From Neolewinella aurantiaca (GTDB taxonomy: Bacteria; Bacteroidota; Bacteroidia; Chitinophagales; Saprospiraceae): a DNA stretch of 64,000 nucleotides. How positions within the stretch are numbered: position 1 is the first letter of the stretch; each line of letters starts with the position of its first letter. The notes beneath the pieces are model-generated. The model was not told where the DNA came from. It searched no databases and saw only the letters and a list, made by a program, of their open reading frames with translations. Location of the stretch: assembly GCF_008014675.1 (NCBI RefSeq), contig NZ_VOXD01000019.1, positions 55,445 to 119,444 of the forward strand. Direction: 5' to 3'. The position numbers and the translations under genes were made by a program. Positions 25,376 through 34,633 of the stretch are shown piece after piece.

Positions 25376-27187
25376 ATGAACAGGCTTATGCGTTGGTTAC
25401 TACTATCACTTTTCCTTACCCTTACTACCCTCGTTTCTGCCCAGAACAACCAGCTCGCGCAGCAATATTATCGCGACGGGGAGTACGAAAAATCAGCAGA
25501 GCTTTACCTGGCTCTCGCTAAGGAAAAACCCGGTAACAGTTTCTACTTCGACCGCTACGTTACCAGTCTTCTCCAACTCCAACGTTACGACGAAGCAGAG
25601 AGCGCCCTGAAGAAACAATTACGCAAACGGCCAGAAGAGGTATCTCTTTACGTCAAGTACGGCCAGTTGCTGGAAGAAAAATTTGACGAAGAAGGCGCGA
25701 AGCAGCAATACCTTAAAGCGGTGGAAGAGCTCCCTGCCGATCAGTACCGCATCACCCAGTTGGCCAATGCGTTCATCGGGATGACAAAGTACGAGTACGC
25801 TATCCTGGCTTACGAAAAGGGCGCAAAACTCTTAAAGAAAGAAGGACTCTTTAGCTATAATCTCGGCGATCTCTACCGACGTAAAGGAGAAATCGAGCCA
25901 ATGATCAGTAACTACCTCGATGCTATCCGGGATCAGCCAAAAAGGGTTCGTCAGGTTCAGACGTACTTCCAGCGTTACCTCGATAAAGATGGATTGTTGG
26001 AAGCTCAGAAACAGCTTTACGCCCGCATTCAGGAGTCAGGAGAAAAAGACCCGACTTATCCGGAAATGCTGGCCTGGGTTTTTATCCAACGTAAGGATTA
26101 TAAATCTGCACTCCGCCAGGCCAGAGCCCTGGATAAGCGGCTCGACGAAGAAGGGGAACGCGTCCTCGGCATCGGGCGGATGGCCGCCAACGCCCGCGAT
26201 TACGAAACCGCCATTGCCGCTTTCGATTACATCACGGAAAATAAGAACCCCGGAGGCGGCCTCTACCTCGAAGCTAAGCGGGAAGGCTTGCTCACCCGCC
26301 GCCGCGCCATTACCGATGGCTACGACTACACCCGCGAAGACCTGAAAATACTGGAAGCGGCTTATGAAGAATTCCTCGCAGAATTCGGCACCAATCCTGC
26401 TTCCGCCCGTATTGCGATGCAACTCGCCGAGCTCGAAGCAATTTACCTCAACGACCTCGACAAAGCAGTTAAGCTGCTCAACGACGTGGTCGAAACCAAG
26501 GGTGTTCACGCCAAAATTCAGGCCCAGGCTAAAATTTCGCTGGCCGATTATTACCTGATGCAGGGTGAAGTATGGGAGTCGACCCTGCTCTACAGCCAGG
26601 TCGACAAAAAATTCAAGGAAGACCTGCTCGGGCACGAAGCCAGATTCCGCAATGCCCGTCTTAGTTACTTCCGGGGAGACTTCGAGTGGGCACAGTCTCA
26701 GTTCGATGTCCTGAAAGCTTCTACTTCCCGTTTGATCGCTAACGATGCACTCGATCTTTCGGTCTTTATCATGGACAACCTCGGCCTCGACACCAGTGCC
26801 CTGGCCCTGCAAACTTACGCTGACGCGGAGCTTCTGGTTTTCCAGAATAAGTTCGACGATGCATTCGCCAAACTCGATGAGCTGAAGGCCAAATTCCCCG
26901 GCCATGAACTGGAAGATGACATCGTTTATCTCAAGTCGAACATTTACGTTAAACTGCGGCGTTACGACGAAGCAGTTGCCGGTTACCAATCTATTCTCGA
27001 CAACTACCCCGAAAGTATCCGCCTTGACAACAGCCTCTGGAAACTTGCGGGTATTTACGAAAACCAACTCGACGATAAAGAAAAAGCCAAGCAGCTTTAC
27101 GAAACCCTTTTCATCGATTACAGCGGCAGCATTCTGGCCGTTGAGGCACGGAAGAAATACCGGGAACTGAGAGGAGACGCGCTTTAG
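25376..27187 (+). CDS. Tetratricopeptide repeat protein, secreted
   Basis: A protein of 603 residues with a signal peptide ([16 protein letters not shown]) ending near residue 22. TPR-like helix pairs run through most of the length, for example [20 protein letters not shown], then around 60, 150, 240 and 480-595 ([20 protein letters not shown] near 525). Similar proteins in Bacteroidota act as periplasmic or outer-membrane scaffolds, but no partner is evident. The last four bases overlap the convergent kptA gene. Confidence 0.82.
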   Translation: MNRLMRWLLLSLFLTLTTLVSAQNNQLAQQYYRDGEYEKSAELYLALAKEKPGNSFYFDRYVTSLLQLQRYDEAESALKKQLRKRPEEVSLYVKYGQLLEEKFDEEGAKQQYLKAVEELPADQYRITQLANAFIGMTKYEYAILAYEKGAKLLKKEGLFSYNLGDLYRRKGEIEPMISNYLDAIRDQPKRVRQVQTYFQRYLDKDGLLEAQKQLYARIQESGEKDPTYPEMLAWVFIQRKDYKSALRQARALDKRLDEEGERVLGIGRMAANARDYETAIAAFDYITENKNPGGGLYLEAKREGLLTRRRAITDGYDYTREDLKILEAAYEEFLAEFGTNPASARIAMQLAELEAIYLNDLDKAVKLLNDVVETKGVHAKIQAQAKISLADYYLMQGEVWESTLLYSQVDKKFKEDLLGHEARFRNARLSYFRGDFEWAQSQFDVLKASTSRLIANDALDLSVFIMDNLGLDTSALALQTYADAELLVFQNKFDDAFAKLDELKAKFPGHELEDDIVYLKSNIYVKLRRYDEAVAGYQSILDNYPESIRLDNSLWKLAGIYENQLDDKEKAKQLYETLFIDYSGSILAVEARKKYRELRGDAL

Positions 27188-27726
27188 CGGGACAGGAAGC
27201 GGGCGGGGACTTCCTCCGTTAGCCAAACGTTGTTGGCGGAACAGTAAAATTTATAGCCTTCGGCGTGCATTGCACCGGCATCGACGGTCAGGACAACGGG
27301 CTTCCCGTGGCGGGCCCCAACCTTGGTAGCGGTTTCCAGGTCCAGGCTGAGGTGTACGTGCTGCCGGGATCTTGCCTCCAGGCCCGATTTCAGAATGGAG
27401 TCAACCGAAGTAACCGCAGTGCCGTGAAACAATTTTGCGGGAGGAGTTAGGGGCTCCAGGTTCAGATCGATGTCGATACTGTGACCCTGACTGGCACGGA
27501 TTTTCCGTCCGTCTTCACTAAATGCAAAACGTTTTTTATCGTTCTCTTCAACTACTTTTTCCAGATCGGAGAGGGAGAGTTCCGTTCCGCTGCCCGCCAT
27601 CTTGTGCAGCAGTGATTTCACATCGGCCCATCCCTGGGCGTCCAGTTCGAGGCCAATTGTTTCGGGCTTGTGGCGCAACACCAGACTCAGTTTGCGGCTG
27701 GTGCGAATAATTTTTTTCGGGTTCAT
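27184..27726 (-). CDS. kptA: RNA 2'-phosphotransferase KptA/Tpt1
   Basis: A protein of 180 residues from ATG 27726. Family motifs are complete: [10 protein letters not shown] (RHxP), [17 protein letters not shown] (the H-G-T), [10 protein letters not shown] and the final NNVWLT. The Arg-His-Arg-Arg active residues remove an internal 2-prime phosphate from RNA and pass it to NAD. In eukaryotes and archaea this ends tRNA splicing; the bacterial substrate is not known. The in-frame TTG two codons earlier (27732) is a less likely start. A 19-mer repeat copy with TACTTTG lies upstream. Confidence 0.93.
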   Translation of the reverse strand: MNPKKIIRTSRKLSLVLRHKPETIGLELDAQGWADVKSLLHKMAGSGTELSLSDLEKVVEENDKKRFAFSEDGRKIRASQGHSIDIDLNLEPLTPPAKLFHGTAVTSVDSILKSGLEARSRQHVHLSLDLETATKVGARHGKPVVLTVDAGAMHAEGYKFYCSANNVWLTEEVPARFLSR

Positions 27727-27780
27727 TGTCAAGCGTTATGTTGAATAAATAACAAACACCCCAGCCCCTAAAGTTGCTTT

Positions 27781-27799
27781 GGGCCCTGACGCAGGTGCA
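27781..27799 (-). repeat. 19-mer dispersed repeat, copy 7
   Basis: On the minus strand this reads TGCACCTGCGTCAGGGCCC, preceded by TACTT. It lies in the 133-base gap between the divergent kptA and lpxH genes, about 55 bases before kptA. Confidence 0.75.
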
Positions 27800-27845
27800 A
27801 AGTATGGTTTCGGGAAGCGACGTCACTGCACCCGCCGGTCATTAT

Positions 27846-27853
27846 TATCTTTG
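27846..27853 (+). promoter_or_regulatory. TAnnTTTG promoter box, leaderless arrangement (lpxH)
   Basis: TATCTTTG ends six bases before the ATG at 27860. It fixes the lpxH start and rejects an upstream in-frame extension to 27779. Confidence 0.65.
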
Positions 27854-27859
27854 CCGGCA

Positions 27860-28612
27860 ATGGCTATATACTTCTCATCTGATTTCCATCTCGGCGTTGC
27901 TGCCCGTGTTTCCAGCCGCGAGCGCGAAGACCGTATCGTCTCCTGGCTCGACGATTGCTGGAAGAAGGATGCCGAAGCCTTTTACCTCGTCGGTGATCTC
28001 TTCGAGTTTTGGTTCGAGTGGGCCGAAGTTGTTCCCCGCGGATACGTGCGGTTCTTCGGAAAGCTGGCCGAAATCGTTGACGCTGGCATTCCCGTGCATG
28101 TCTTCACCGGCAACCATGATATGTGGTTCGGTGATTATCTCGAACAGGAAATAGGTGTAACGATGCACCGCAAGCCTCTCAGGACGACACTGCTCGGCCA
28201 CCAGCTGCTCATTGGCCACGGCGATGGCCTGGGCCCCGGAGATTATGGTTATAAACGGCTGAAGCGACTCTTTGCGGCAAACTGGTCTCAATGGCTCTAC
28301 GCGCGCTTACACCCCAACTTCGCCATGCGCCTCGCTTTCTTTTTCAGCGGCAAAAGCCGCAGCAGCCAACCCCCGGAAGATGAGTTCCTCGGTGCAGATA
28401 AAGAATGGCTCGTTGCGTACAGTGAACGAAAGATCGCAGCAGACCCAACGCTGGACTATCTGATCTTCGGGCACCGCCATCTTCCCATCGATTTTAAGCT
28501 CTCTAACGGAAAATCACGCTACCTTAATCTGGGAGAATGGCTACATTACCAGTCGTACGTCAGGCTAGACACAAACGGGGCAAAACTCCTGTTCTGGCCA
28601 GTCCCAACTTAA
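27860..28612 (+). CDS. lpxH: UDP-2,3-diacylglucosamine diphosphatase LpxH
   Basis: A protein of 250 residues of the calcineurin-like phosphoesterase fold. Metal motifs in order: SSDFHLG (Asp8, His10), VGDLFEFWF, TGNHDMW, IGHGDGLG and FGHRHLP. The F-E-F-W block and the G-H-G-D-G-L-G motif are typical of LpxH. It cleaves UDP-2,3-diacylglucosamine to lipid X in lipid A synthesis at the inner membrane surface. The start at 27860 follows a promoter box by six bases. Confidence 0.93.
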   Translation: MAIYFSSDFHLGVAARVSSREREDRIVSWLDDCWKKDAEAFYLVGDLFEFWFEWAEVVPRGYVRFFGKLAEIVDAGIPVHVFTGNHDMWFGDYLEQEIGVTMHRKPLRTTLLGHQLLIGHGDGLGPGDYGYKRLKRLFAANWSQWLYARLHPNFAMRLAFFFSGKSRSSQPPEDEFLGADKEWLVAYSERKIAADPTLDYLIFGHRHLPIDFKLSNGKSRYLNLGEWLHYQSYVRLDTNGAKLLFWPVPT

Positions 28613-28793
28613 ATGAAGTATAATTTTAACGTAAAAAATCTTAACGCACGGGTTTCTCCAACTACAATATAAAAAACCGCATTAGAAACAAGAAGCCTTA
28701 TGTCGGTTGGTAAACCCGTCATAATCCGTTGTGATTGAACTAAAACCGCACCCCAGACGTAAACTCAAGGTAAAGAGAGCTTTAGAAATTTTG

Positions 28794-28801
28794 TAATTTT
28801 G
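28794..28801 (+). promoter_or_regulatory. TAnnTTTG promoter box for the first E1 gene
   Basis: TAATTTTG lies about 110 bases before the TTG start at 28911. The rest of the 298-base gap (28613-28910) is AT-rich and shows no other structure I can support. Confidence 0.5.
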
Positions 28802-28910
28802 TAGCTCTTGACCGAGAGCAGAAGAGTTTTATTTTTTTATTATGCCCACGATGAACTGACCATTCATCACCTGACCACCGCCGGCTAGACCGCGGACAAA
28901 ACCATATCCA

Positions 28911-31283
28911 TTGCCAACGAAGAATCCCGAATTAAAGTTGTCAGAACAACAAAACACACCGGAATCTCTGCCAAATGCGGCACTGCGAGATTATCACATC
29001 TGCCGGGTAAGCAGGGAACTCAGCAACGTCATCCGGCGGGATGTACTTACCGGCAGGGCAAAATTCGGAGTCAGCGACGATGGAAAAGAATTGTACCAGG
29101 TTGCGATGGCCCGGGCGATCAAAAACGGTGATTGGCGAGCAGATTACTACCGGGGGCACACCCTTCTTCTTGCCCTGGAGATTGCTTCGGTAGAAGACAT
29201 CCTTGCTCAGTTGTACGCCGACGCCAAAGAGGACCCGTTCAGTGTTGGCCGCTCGATGGTCGGTCACCATGCCACTCCGTTTGTGGACCACGACGGGAAC
29301 TGGCTCGATCACCTCGCCGGGTTCAACATCAGCAGTGCGACCTCCCCTACTGCCGGCCAGATGGCACGTGGCCTTGGTCTCGCTTTTGCGAGTAAAAAAT
29401 ACCGCTCCGGAGAAGGCTTACCCTCCGGATTCAGCGACAACGGCAACGAGATAGCCTGGACGGAAATCGGAGATGCATCGACCTCGGAGGGTGTTTTCTG
29501 GGAAACCCTCAATGCCGCCGGCGTACTACAGGTTCCCATGATTACAACCGTAGTGGACGATGGCTTCGGGATATCCGTCCCCGTCGAGAAGCAAACGACC
29601 AAAGGCAGCATCAGTAAAGCCCTTGCCGGCCTCAAGGAAGAGAAAGGAGAAACAGGAGGTATCGAGATTCACCACGTACACGGCTGGGATTACCCCGCGC
29701 TCACTGCCCTCTACCCTTCCCTTGCATCCCGCGTGCGCGCCACCCACCGTGCCGCCGTAGTACACCTGACCCAGCTGACGCAGCCCAACGGCCACAGCAC
29801 CAGCGGCAGCCACGAACGCTACAAAAGCAAAGAGCGGCTGGCCTGGGAGAAAGAATTCGACTGCCTCGTGCAGTTTCGCCACTGGATGATCGCCACCGGC
29901 GTTGCCGAAGCAAGCGACCTCGACGAGATCGACAAGCGAGCCAAGAAAGAAGTCATGGCAGCCCGCAAAAATGCCTGGGATCGCCTGAACAACCGCCTGA
30001 AGAAACGGCGCAACGAGCTGGTGGCCCTCTTCCCCACCAGTGACCCCTCCATCGAGATTTACAACAAATACAAGGAGGCCATCAATCGCCTCGATATGCC
30101 CAACATCTCGGAACTGATCGATGAGATGCGCCGACTCCGGCTCCAACTGGGCCAGACCCCACTGCTGCCACAACTGCAGGAATGGCTGCGCGACGCCCGC
30201 CGGGAACTTAAGACGGACATGGGCTCTCACCTACTCAGTGAAACGCCAAAATCACCCGTTCGCCTGCCCGCTCTTCCGCCAAAAACAGAAGAGGGCCAAC
30301 CCACGGTACCCGCGTACGAGTTGCTGCAGAAATATTTCACCGCCAAATTTGAGAACAACCCCGCCCTTTACGCTTTCGGAGAGGACGTAGGCCATATCGG
30401 CGACGTGAACCAGGGGTTTGCTGGTCTGCAACTCAAATTCGGCGAAGACCGGATCTTCGACACCGGTATTCGAGAATGGTCTATCGTTGGCCAGGCGATG
30501 GGTATGTCGATGCGCGGCCTGCGCCCGATTGTAGAAATTCAGTACCTCGATTACATTTTCTACGCACTTCCGTTGTTGACCGACGATATTGCGACCCTAC
30601 GCTGGCGAACCGGTGGCACCCAGGCTTGTCCGCTCATCGTTCGGACCCGGGGACACCGCCTGGAGGGCATCTGGCACAGTGGCAGCTACCTGGCTCCGCT
30701 GATCAACAGTTTGCGGGGCATTCACCTCTGTGTACCGCGCAACATGACCCAGGCCGCAGGGATGTACAACACCCTGCTGCAGGGTGATGACCCGGCGATA
30801 GTGATCGAGGTTCTTAATGGCTACCGCCTGCACGAGACTGTACCGCAAAACCTTACGGATTTCAGGGTTCCGCTAGGTGTCCCTGAATGCCTCCGGCCGG
30901 GTACAGACCTGACGATTGTAACCTACGGAGCGTGTGTAAAAATATGTCTGGAGGCCGCCGAACTGCTGGCCAGCAGAGGTATTGACGCCGAAGTGATCGA
31001 CGTTCAGACCCTCATGCCTTTCGACCTCGAGCACCGCCTGGCCGACCACCTCAGCCGAACCAACCGTCTTCTCATCGTAGACGAGGATGCCCCCGGGGGC
31101 ACTTCGGCGTTCATCCGCCAGCAGATCCTGGAAGTGCAGGAAGGCTACCAGCACCTTGATGGAGCCGTAAAGACACTCACCGCTGCAATGCACCGCCCTC
31201 CGTACGGAGATGACGGGGACTACGCCGGTAAGCCTCAGGTGATGGACGTGGTAGAAGCCTCGTTTGAAGTGGTCGAGTTTTAA
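28911..31283 (+). CDS. 2-oxoacid dehydrogenase E1, alpha and beta subunits fused (copy 1)
   Basis: A thiamine diphosphate enzyme of 790 residues. The alpha half has EIGDASTSEGVFWETLNAAG (G-D-x-S-T-S-E-G, the ThDP/Mg site) near 185-205 and GHHATPF near 117. A charged helical linker spans about 330-450. The beta half begins near 475 with FGEDVGHIGDVNQGF and contains PIVEIQYLDYIF and LLIVDEDAPGG. It decarboxylates a 2-oxoacid and loads the acyl group on a lipoyl E2, absent here. The alpha half is diverged from the usual PDH pattern. The start is TTG 28911; no ATG is near. Confidence 0.88.
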   Translation: MPTKNPELKLSEQQNTPESLPNAALRDYHICRVSRELSNVIRRDVLTGRAKFGVSDDGKELYQVAMARAIKNGDWRADYYRGHTLLLALEIASVEDILAQLYADAKEDPFSVGRSMVGHHATPFVDHDGNWLDHLAGFNISSATSPTAGQMARGLGLAFASKKYRSGEGLPSGFSDNGNEIAWTEIGDASTSEGVFWETLNAAGVLQVPMITTVVDDGFGISVPVEKQTTKGSISKALAGLKEEKGETGGIEIHHVHGWDYPALTALYPSLASRVRATHRAAVVHLTQLTQPNGHSTSGSHERYKSKERLAWEKEFDCLVQFRHWMIATGVAEASDLDEIDKRAKKEVMAARKNAWDRLNNRLKKRRNELVALFPTSDPSIEIYNKYKEAINRLDMPNISELIDEMRRLRLQLGQTPLLPQLQEWLRDARRELKTDMGSHLLSETPKSPVRLPALPPKTEEGQPTVPAYELLQKYFTAKFENNPALYAFGEDVGHIGDVNQGFAGLQLKFGEDRIFDTGIREWSIVGQAMGMSMRGLRPIVEIQYLDYIFYALPLLTDDIATLRWRTGGTQACPLIVRTRGHRLEGIWHSGSYLAPLINSLRGIHLCVPRNMTQAAGMYNTLLQGDDPAIVIEVLNGYRLHETVPQNLTDFRVPLGVPECLRPGTDLTIVTYGACVKICLEAAELLASRGIDAEVIDVQTLMPFDLEHRLADHLSRTNRLLIVDEDAPGGTSAFIRQQILEVQEGYQHLDGAVKTLTAAMHRPPYGDDGDYAGKPQVMDVVEASFEVVEF

Positions 31284-31373
31284 GACGAGACAGGCCCCTC
31301 TTACGGGTCCCTGGCAAGGCTTAAAGGCAACCTAAAGCCAAAAGCACCGTCTCTACCAGCGCAACTACCTGTT

Positions 31374-31381
31374 TACCTTTG
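31374..31381 (+). promoter_or_regulatory. TAnnTTTG promoter box, leaderless arrangement (AraC-like gene)
   Basis: TACCTTTG ends four bases before the ATG at 31386. Confidence 0.65.
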
Positions 31382-31385
31382 CGCC

Positions 31386-32501
31386 ATGTCTTTGAGCTTA
31401 TCGGACTTTTTTGTTCTGGCCAGCATCCTCCAGGGTTTCTTCCTGGGTATCGCTATTTTAATTGCTCCGTTCTTCCGGAGCGAAACGAATGTCTATTTAG
31501 GCTGGAGTGTGATCATGATGAGCCTGATCACGTTTCTGGGCTGGCAGGACTTCGGCAATTTCTGGATAGATTATGCCTGGTCGCTCATGCTCGAATTTCT
31601 CTTTCCTGCTCTCCTGTTTCAGTATTTTCTGAAGGTGCTGGACCACCCATACCTCAGGGCGTGGTGGTTGCCACTCGTGTACGCTCCCTTTTTCGTTTTT
31701 CTGCTGGTGGATCTGGTCATCGACCTCGACTTCGTTTTTGACGTTTACGAACTGCCCTTCTCTCCGGAGAGCCCGGGCTTTGATTTTTTCGACAGCCTGG
31801 AAGACAGCCTCGCTCTGTGGTACAACATCTTCATGATCAGTTGGATGTTCCGGCTCGCACGGGCAGATACCCGGCTCGCTCCGCTGAAAAGACAATGGCT
31901 CGTCCGGTTCAGTATTGCCATGGTGGGGATTCTGGCGATATGGTTCCTGTCGGATCTCGTCCGGGTCGAAACGAGTATCGACAATCCGTACGCAGCCATC
32001 TGGATCGCCATATCGGTGCTCTTTTGGTGGATTGCCTACGTAGGTGTGTACCAACTCCGGATTCTGGACGAACAGACCGAAATACACCACCTTTTGCACA
32101 GGAACCGGAGCGTCGTACGGGAAGAGCCCGTCCTCGTTGCAGCAACTGCAACCGCCAATAACAGCTACGCCCCCGCCCTGGAAAGTCTGATGCAGGAAGA
32201 AGAACTCTTTCGTAACCCGGACCTGGGGCGGCAACTGGTCGCAGAGCGTTTGGGCATCAGTGAAGGTTACGTATCCGAGATCATGCAGGACAGCGTAGGC
32301 AAGAGTTTCGTGGAGTACGTCAACAGCTACCGGGTCGATGCCGCAAAACTGATGTTGAAAGATCAATCCTTCGCTCCCTACTCTCTGGAGGCAATTGGGC
32401 GGGAAGCGGGCTTCAGGTCCCGCAGTACTTTCTACGAAGCGTTCAAGAAGGCTACCGGACTTACACCGGGCTTGTACAGAAAACAGCAAAAACCGTCCTG
32501 A
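31386..32501 (+). CDS. Membrane-bound AraC-family transcription regulator
   Basis: A protein of 371 residues. Six or seven hydrophobic segments fill the first 235 residues, with no recognisable sensor motif. A linker follows, then an AraC-type DNA-binding domain at about 270-368: LGRQLVAERLGISEGYVSEIM is the first helix-turn-helix, SFVEYVNSYRVDAAKLML links, and SLEAIGREAGFRSRSTFYEAFKKATGLTP is the second (quoted in parts: GFRSRSTFYEAFKK). This layout occurs widely in Bacteroidota as 7TM-HTH proteins with unknown ligands. It precedes the 32608 gene but that has its own promoter. Confidence 0.88.
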   Translation: MSLSLSDFFVLASILQGFFLGIAILIAPFFRSETNVYLGWSVIMMSLITFLGWQDFGNFWIDYAWSLMLEFLFPALLFQYFLKVLDHPYLRAWWLPLVYAPFFVFLLVDLVIDLDFVFDVYELPFSPESPGFDFFDSLEDSLALWYNIFMISWMFRLARADTRLAPLKRQWLVRFSIAMVGILAIWFLSDLVRVETSIDNPYAAIWIAISVLFWWIAYVGVYQLRILDEQTEIHHLLHRNRSVVREEPVLVAATATANNSYAPALESLMQEEELFRNPDLGRQLVAERLGISEGYVSEIMQDSVGKSFVEYVNSYRVDAAKLMLKDQSFAPYSLEAIGREAGFRSRSTFYEAFKKATGLTPGLYRKQQKPS

Positions 32502-32541
32502 TTCCACGGTTTCCCGGAATTCCGGACAGGCCGGTGGCGGA

Positions 32542-32549
32542 TATTTTTG
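32542..32549 (+). promoter_or_regulatory. TAnnTTTG promoter box for the 32608 gene
   Basis: TATTTTTG, about 58 bases before the ATG at 32608. It predicts a leader near 50 nt and transcription separate from the AraC-like gene. Confidence 0.5.
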
Positions 32550-32607
32550 TTCCGTGGGGAGGTTTACTACGATGTTTGGCACATCTTAAAACAACCTCTG
32601 CACCCCC

Positions 32608-33393
32608 ATGCCTTCAAGTTATCTGTTTCCGCTGCTACTGCTGCTTTGTTCCATTACCCTTAGTGCTCAAAACGTGTACGCTCCGCAGTACACCAACACA
32701 TTTACCATAAGCCTTGGCCTGCACCAGGGATACTTTAAAGACCAGAACTTCTCGCCCCTCAACTACCGGGCCTCCGGGCTTCGGGTAGGGTTCGGCTACG
32801 CCCGTAACACCAAAGGTGGTAACCGTTGGCACACCGGTTTGGGCTTTGGGCTTACCGAGTTAAAATCCGGCATAGAGAACCAACTCGCTACAGACCGCTT
32901 CCTCCTCGATGTCTCCGTTGGCTACCTGAAAGGATTGGCGGGCAACGACGAAGACAAACAACACTACCTGGGCGGCAACTTTCGCTCTTACGTGGACATC
33001 AGTATTTTCGACGGGGCCGAAGCCATCACCTTTTACGGCTTGCACGCTTTCGAACTCGCGGGCGCCCTGAACTGGAAGACGGGTAACAAGCACCGACTGA
33101 CGGCGGACGCCTCACTTCCCGTTTTCGGTTTACTCTCCCGCCCACCTTATTCGGGCTGGGATAAATTCATTGGCGACAACTCCAACAACATCCCTAAGAT
33201 AATTACCCGCGGTGACTGGACGACCATCGGCGACTTCTTCGGGCTGCGCGCGGGCCTGGGGTGGCAATACCAACTCGGCCAGCACTGGGCGCTGGGCGCC
33301 CGGTACGATGTCGCCTACTACACCACCCGGCAGATCGATCCGGTCCGAATTCTGAACAACACCTTTTCGGTACAGGCCGTCCGCAGCTACTAA
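32608..33393 (+). CDS. Probable outer-membrane beta-barrel protein of unknown function
   Basis: A protein of 261 residues. A signal peptide (YLFPLLLLLCSITLSAQ) is cut near residue 20. The rest is rich in alternating polar and aromatic residues and Gly, with repeated strand-like stretches such as GLRVGFGYARN, HTGLGFGLTEL, FLLDVSVGYLKG and HWALGARYDVAYYT. This is the look of a small beta-barrel, but I do not recognise the family. It is followed after 58 bases by the S41 protease lipoprotein, perhaps in one operon. Confidence 0.65.
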   Translation: MPSSYLFPLLLLLCSITLSAQNVYAPQYTNTFTISLGLHQGYFKDQNFSPLNYRASGLRVGFGYARNTKGGNRWHTGLGFGLTELKSGIENQLATDRFLLDVSVGYLKGLAGNDEDKQHYLGGNFRSYVDISIFDGAEAITFYGLHAFELAGALNWKTGNKHRLTADASLPVFGLLSRPPYSGWDKFIGDNSNNIPKIITRGDWTTIGDFFGLRAGLGWQYQLGQHWALGARYDVAYYTTRQIDPVRILNNTFSVQAVRSY

Positions 33394-33451
33394 CCAACGG
33401 CCCAATCCGCCATGCCGGATAAGCAATTGCCCCTGAAAAAATCCACACCAA

Positions 33452-34489
33452 ATGAAAAACATAATTTTCCTGTTTGCCCTTATCACATTATCACTTACCG
33501 GTTGCCAGAAAATGGTACTGGGCGAAGACGAAGCCAACAACCCCGAGAACAATTTCGAGCTGTTTTGGAATGACTTTGACCGGCACTACGCCCTGTTCGG
33601 GGTTCGGGGCTGGAACTGGGACAGCATCTACACCGAGTTCCGCCCGCAGGTAACACAACAATCCCTACCCGATGAGCTTTGGGACATCCAACGGCAGATG
33701 ATTGCCTACCTTGATGATTCCCATACCTTCATTTACCGTCCGGGGGTCAGCTTCTTCGCCTCAGGCTCGGAGGAAGATGAGCGTACAGCAACCGAATTCA
33801 GCCTTCCGCTCATCATCGACAAGTACCTCGAGACCATCGACTCCTCTTCGGAAAACGAATACATCTACGGCAATTGCACCGGTCGCAACATCGGTTACCT
33901 CTACCTCGGCGGCATGAAAATCGAGGACGAAAGCATCATCGACGACATGATCACAAACATCGGAGACAACGATGCGATCATCATCGATCTGCGCAACAAC
34001 ACCGGTGGCGACGACAATGCAGGCGCAGCTATTGCCGGACGCTTTGCCGACCACGAGGGTTTGGTGTACACAGTACAGGAGCGAAACGGTCCGGCCCATA
34101 CAGACTTTGCGGGAAAGACAGAATACTTCCTGCGACGGCAGGGGCCCCGGCAGTTCCTGAAACCCGTTGTGCTCCTGACCGACTACATTACGGTAAGTGC
34201 AGCGGAAGTCTTTCTGATCTACATGAGCTCACGGGAACAAACCACGCTGATCGGGACACCGACGTCGGGCGATTTTTCGGATACAAGTATGCGCCGTTTT
34301 CTTCCCAACGGAACGGAATACCAGTATTCGATCATGAAATTCCTGTTGCCCGACGGGACGAGCATAGACGGGACGGGGCATATTCCCGACCTGTTCATCC
34401 GCAATTCCGCCGAGGACATTGCAGCTGAAAACGACCGGGTACTGGAGCGGGCATTTACTTTTTTGTTCGAAGAATACGGCATCGAGTAA
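33452..34489 (+). CDS. S41 family (C-terminal processing type) peptidase, lipoprotein
   Basis: A protein of 345 residues. The signal ends in lipobox SLTGC, lipidated at Cys18. The S41 fold is seen from about 50: YLDDSHTFIY, then IIIDLRNNTGGDDNAG (the conserved I-D-L-R-x-N-x-G-G), and the catalytic serine in ITVSAAEVFLIYM near residue 250. Closing motifs are GTPTSGDFSD and GTGHIPDLFI. No PDZ domain is evident, so it is of the short, tricorn-like type. It is anchored in a membrane, probably facing the periplasm or the cell surface. Confidence 0.9.
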   Translation: MKNIIFLFALITLSLTGCQKMVLGEDEANNPENNFELFWNDFDRHYALFGVRGWNWDSIYTEFRPQVTQQSLPDELWDIQRQMIAYLDDSHTFIYRPGVSFFASGSEEDERTATEFSLPLIIDKYLETIDSSSENEYIYGNCTGRNIGYLYLGGMKIEDESIIDDMITNIGDNDAIIIDLRNNTGGDDNAGAAIAGRFADHEGLVYTVQERNGPAHTDFAGKTEYFLRRQGPRQFLKPVVLLTDYITVSAAEVFLIYMSSREQTTLIGTPTSGDFSDTSMRRFLPNGTEYQYSIMKFLLPDGTSIDGTGHIPDLFIRNSAEDIAAENDRVLERAFTFLFEEYGIE

Positions 34490-34498
34490 AAGCAAATC

Positions 34499-34594
34499 AG
34501 GCGCGGACGCAGGTGCAGAAGAACGGTTTTACGGAGCCCCAGGCCAGGGAACAACCACTGCCTGAAAGCATACTTTGCACCAGCGGCCGCGCCT
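34499..34594. repeat. Back-to-back pair of 19-mer dispersed repeats, copies 8 and 9
   Basis: Copy 8 is at 34499-34517 (minus) and copy 9 at 34576-34594 (plus, with TGCACCAGCG), 58 bases apart in inverted orientation. They fill the gap between the S41 peptidase and cysQ. Copy 9 is preceded by TACTT. Confidence 0.85.
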
Positions 34595-34598
34595 CCTC

Positions 34599-34629
34599 TT
34601 TGCTATCAGTTTTCCTCTATTTACCTTTG
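34599..34629 (+). promoter_or_regulatory. Bacteroidota promoter with both boxes, leaderless arrangement (cysQ)
   Basis: TTTG at 34599-34602 and TACCTTTG at 34622-34629 are separated by 19 bases, the expected spacing for the -33 and -7 elements. The -7 box ends four bases before the ATG at 34634. Confidence 0.75.
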
Positions 34630-34633
34630 CCCC

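Noticed and set aside
26036..27226. 396-codon minus frame opposite the TPR gene
   Set aside because: The TPR gene has a signal peptide and helix repeats; the antisense frame has none.
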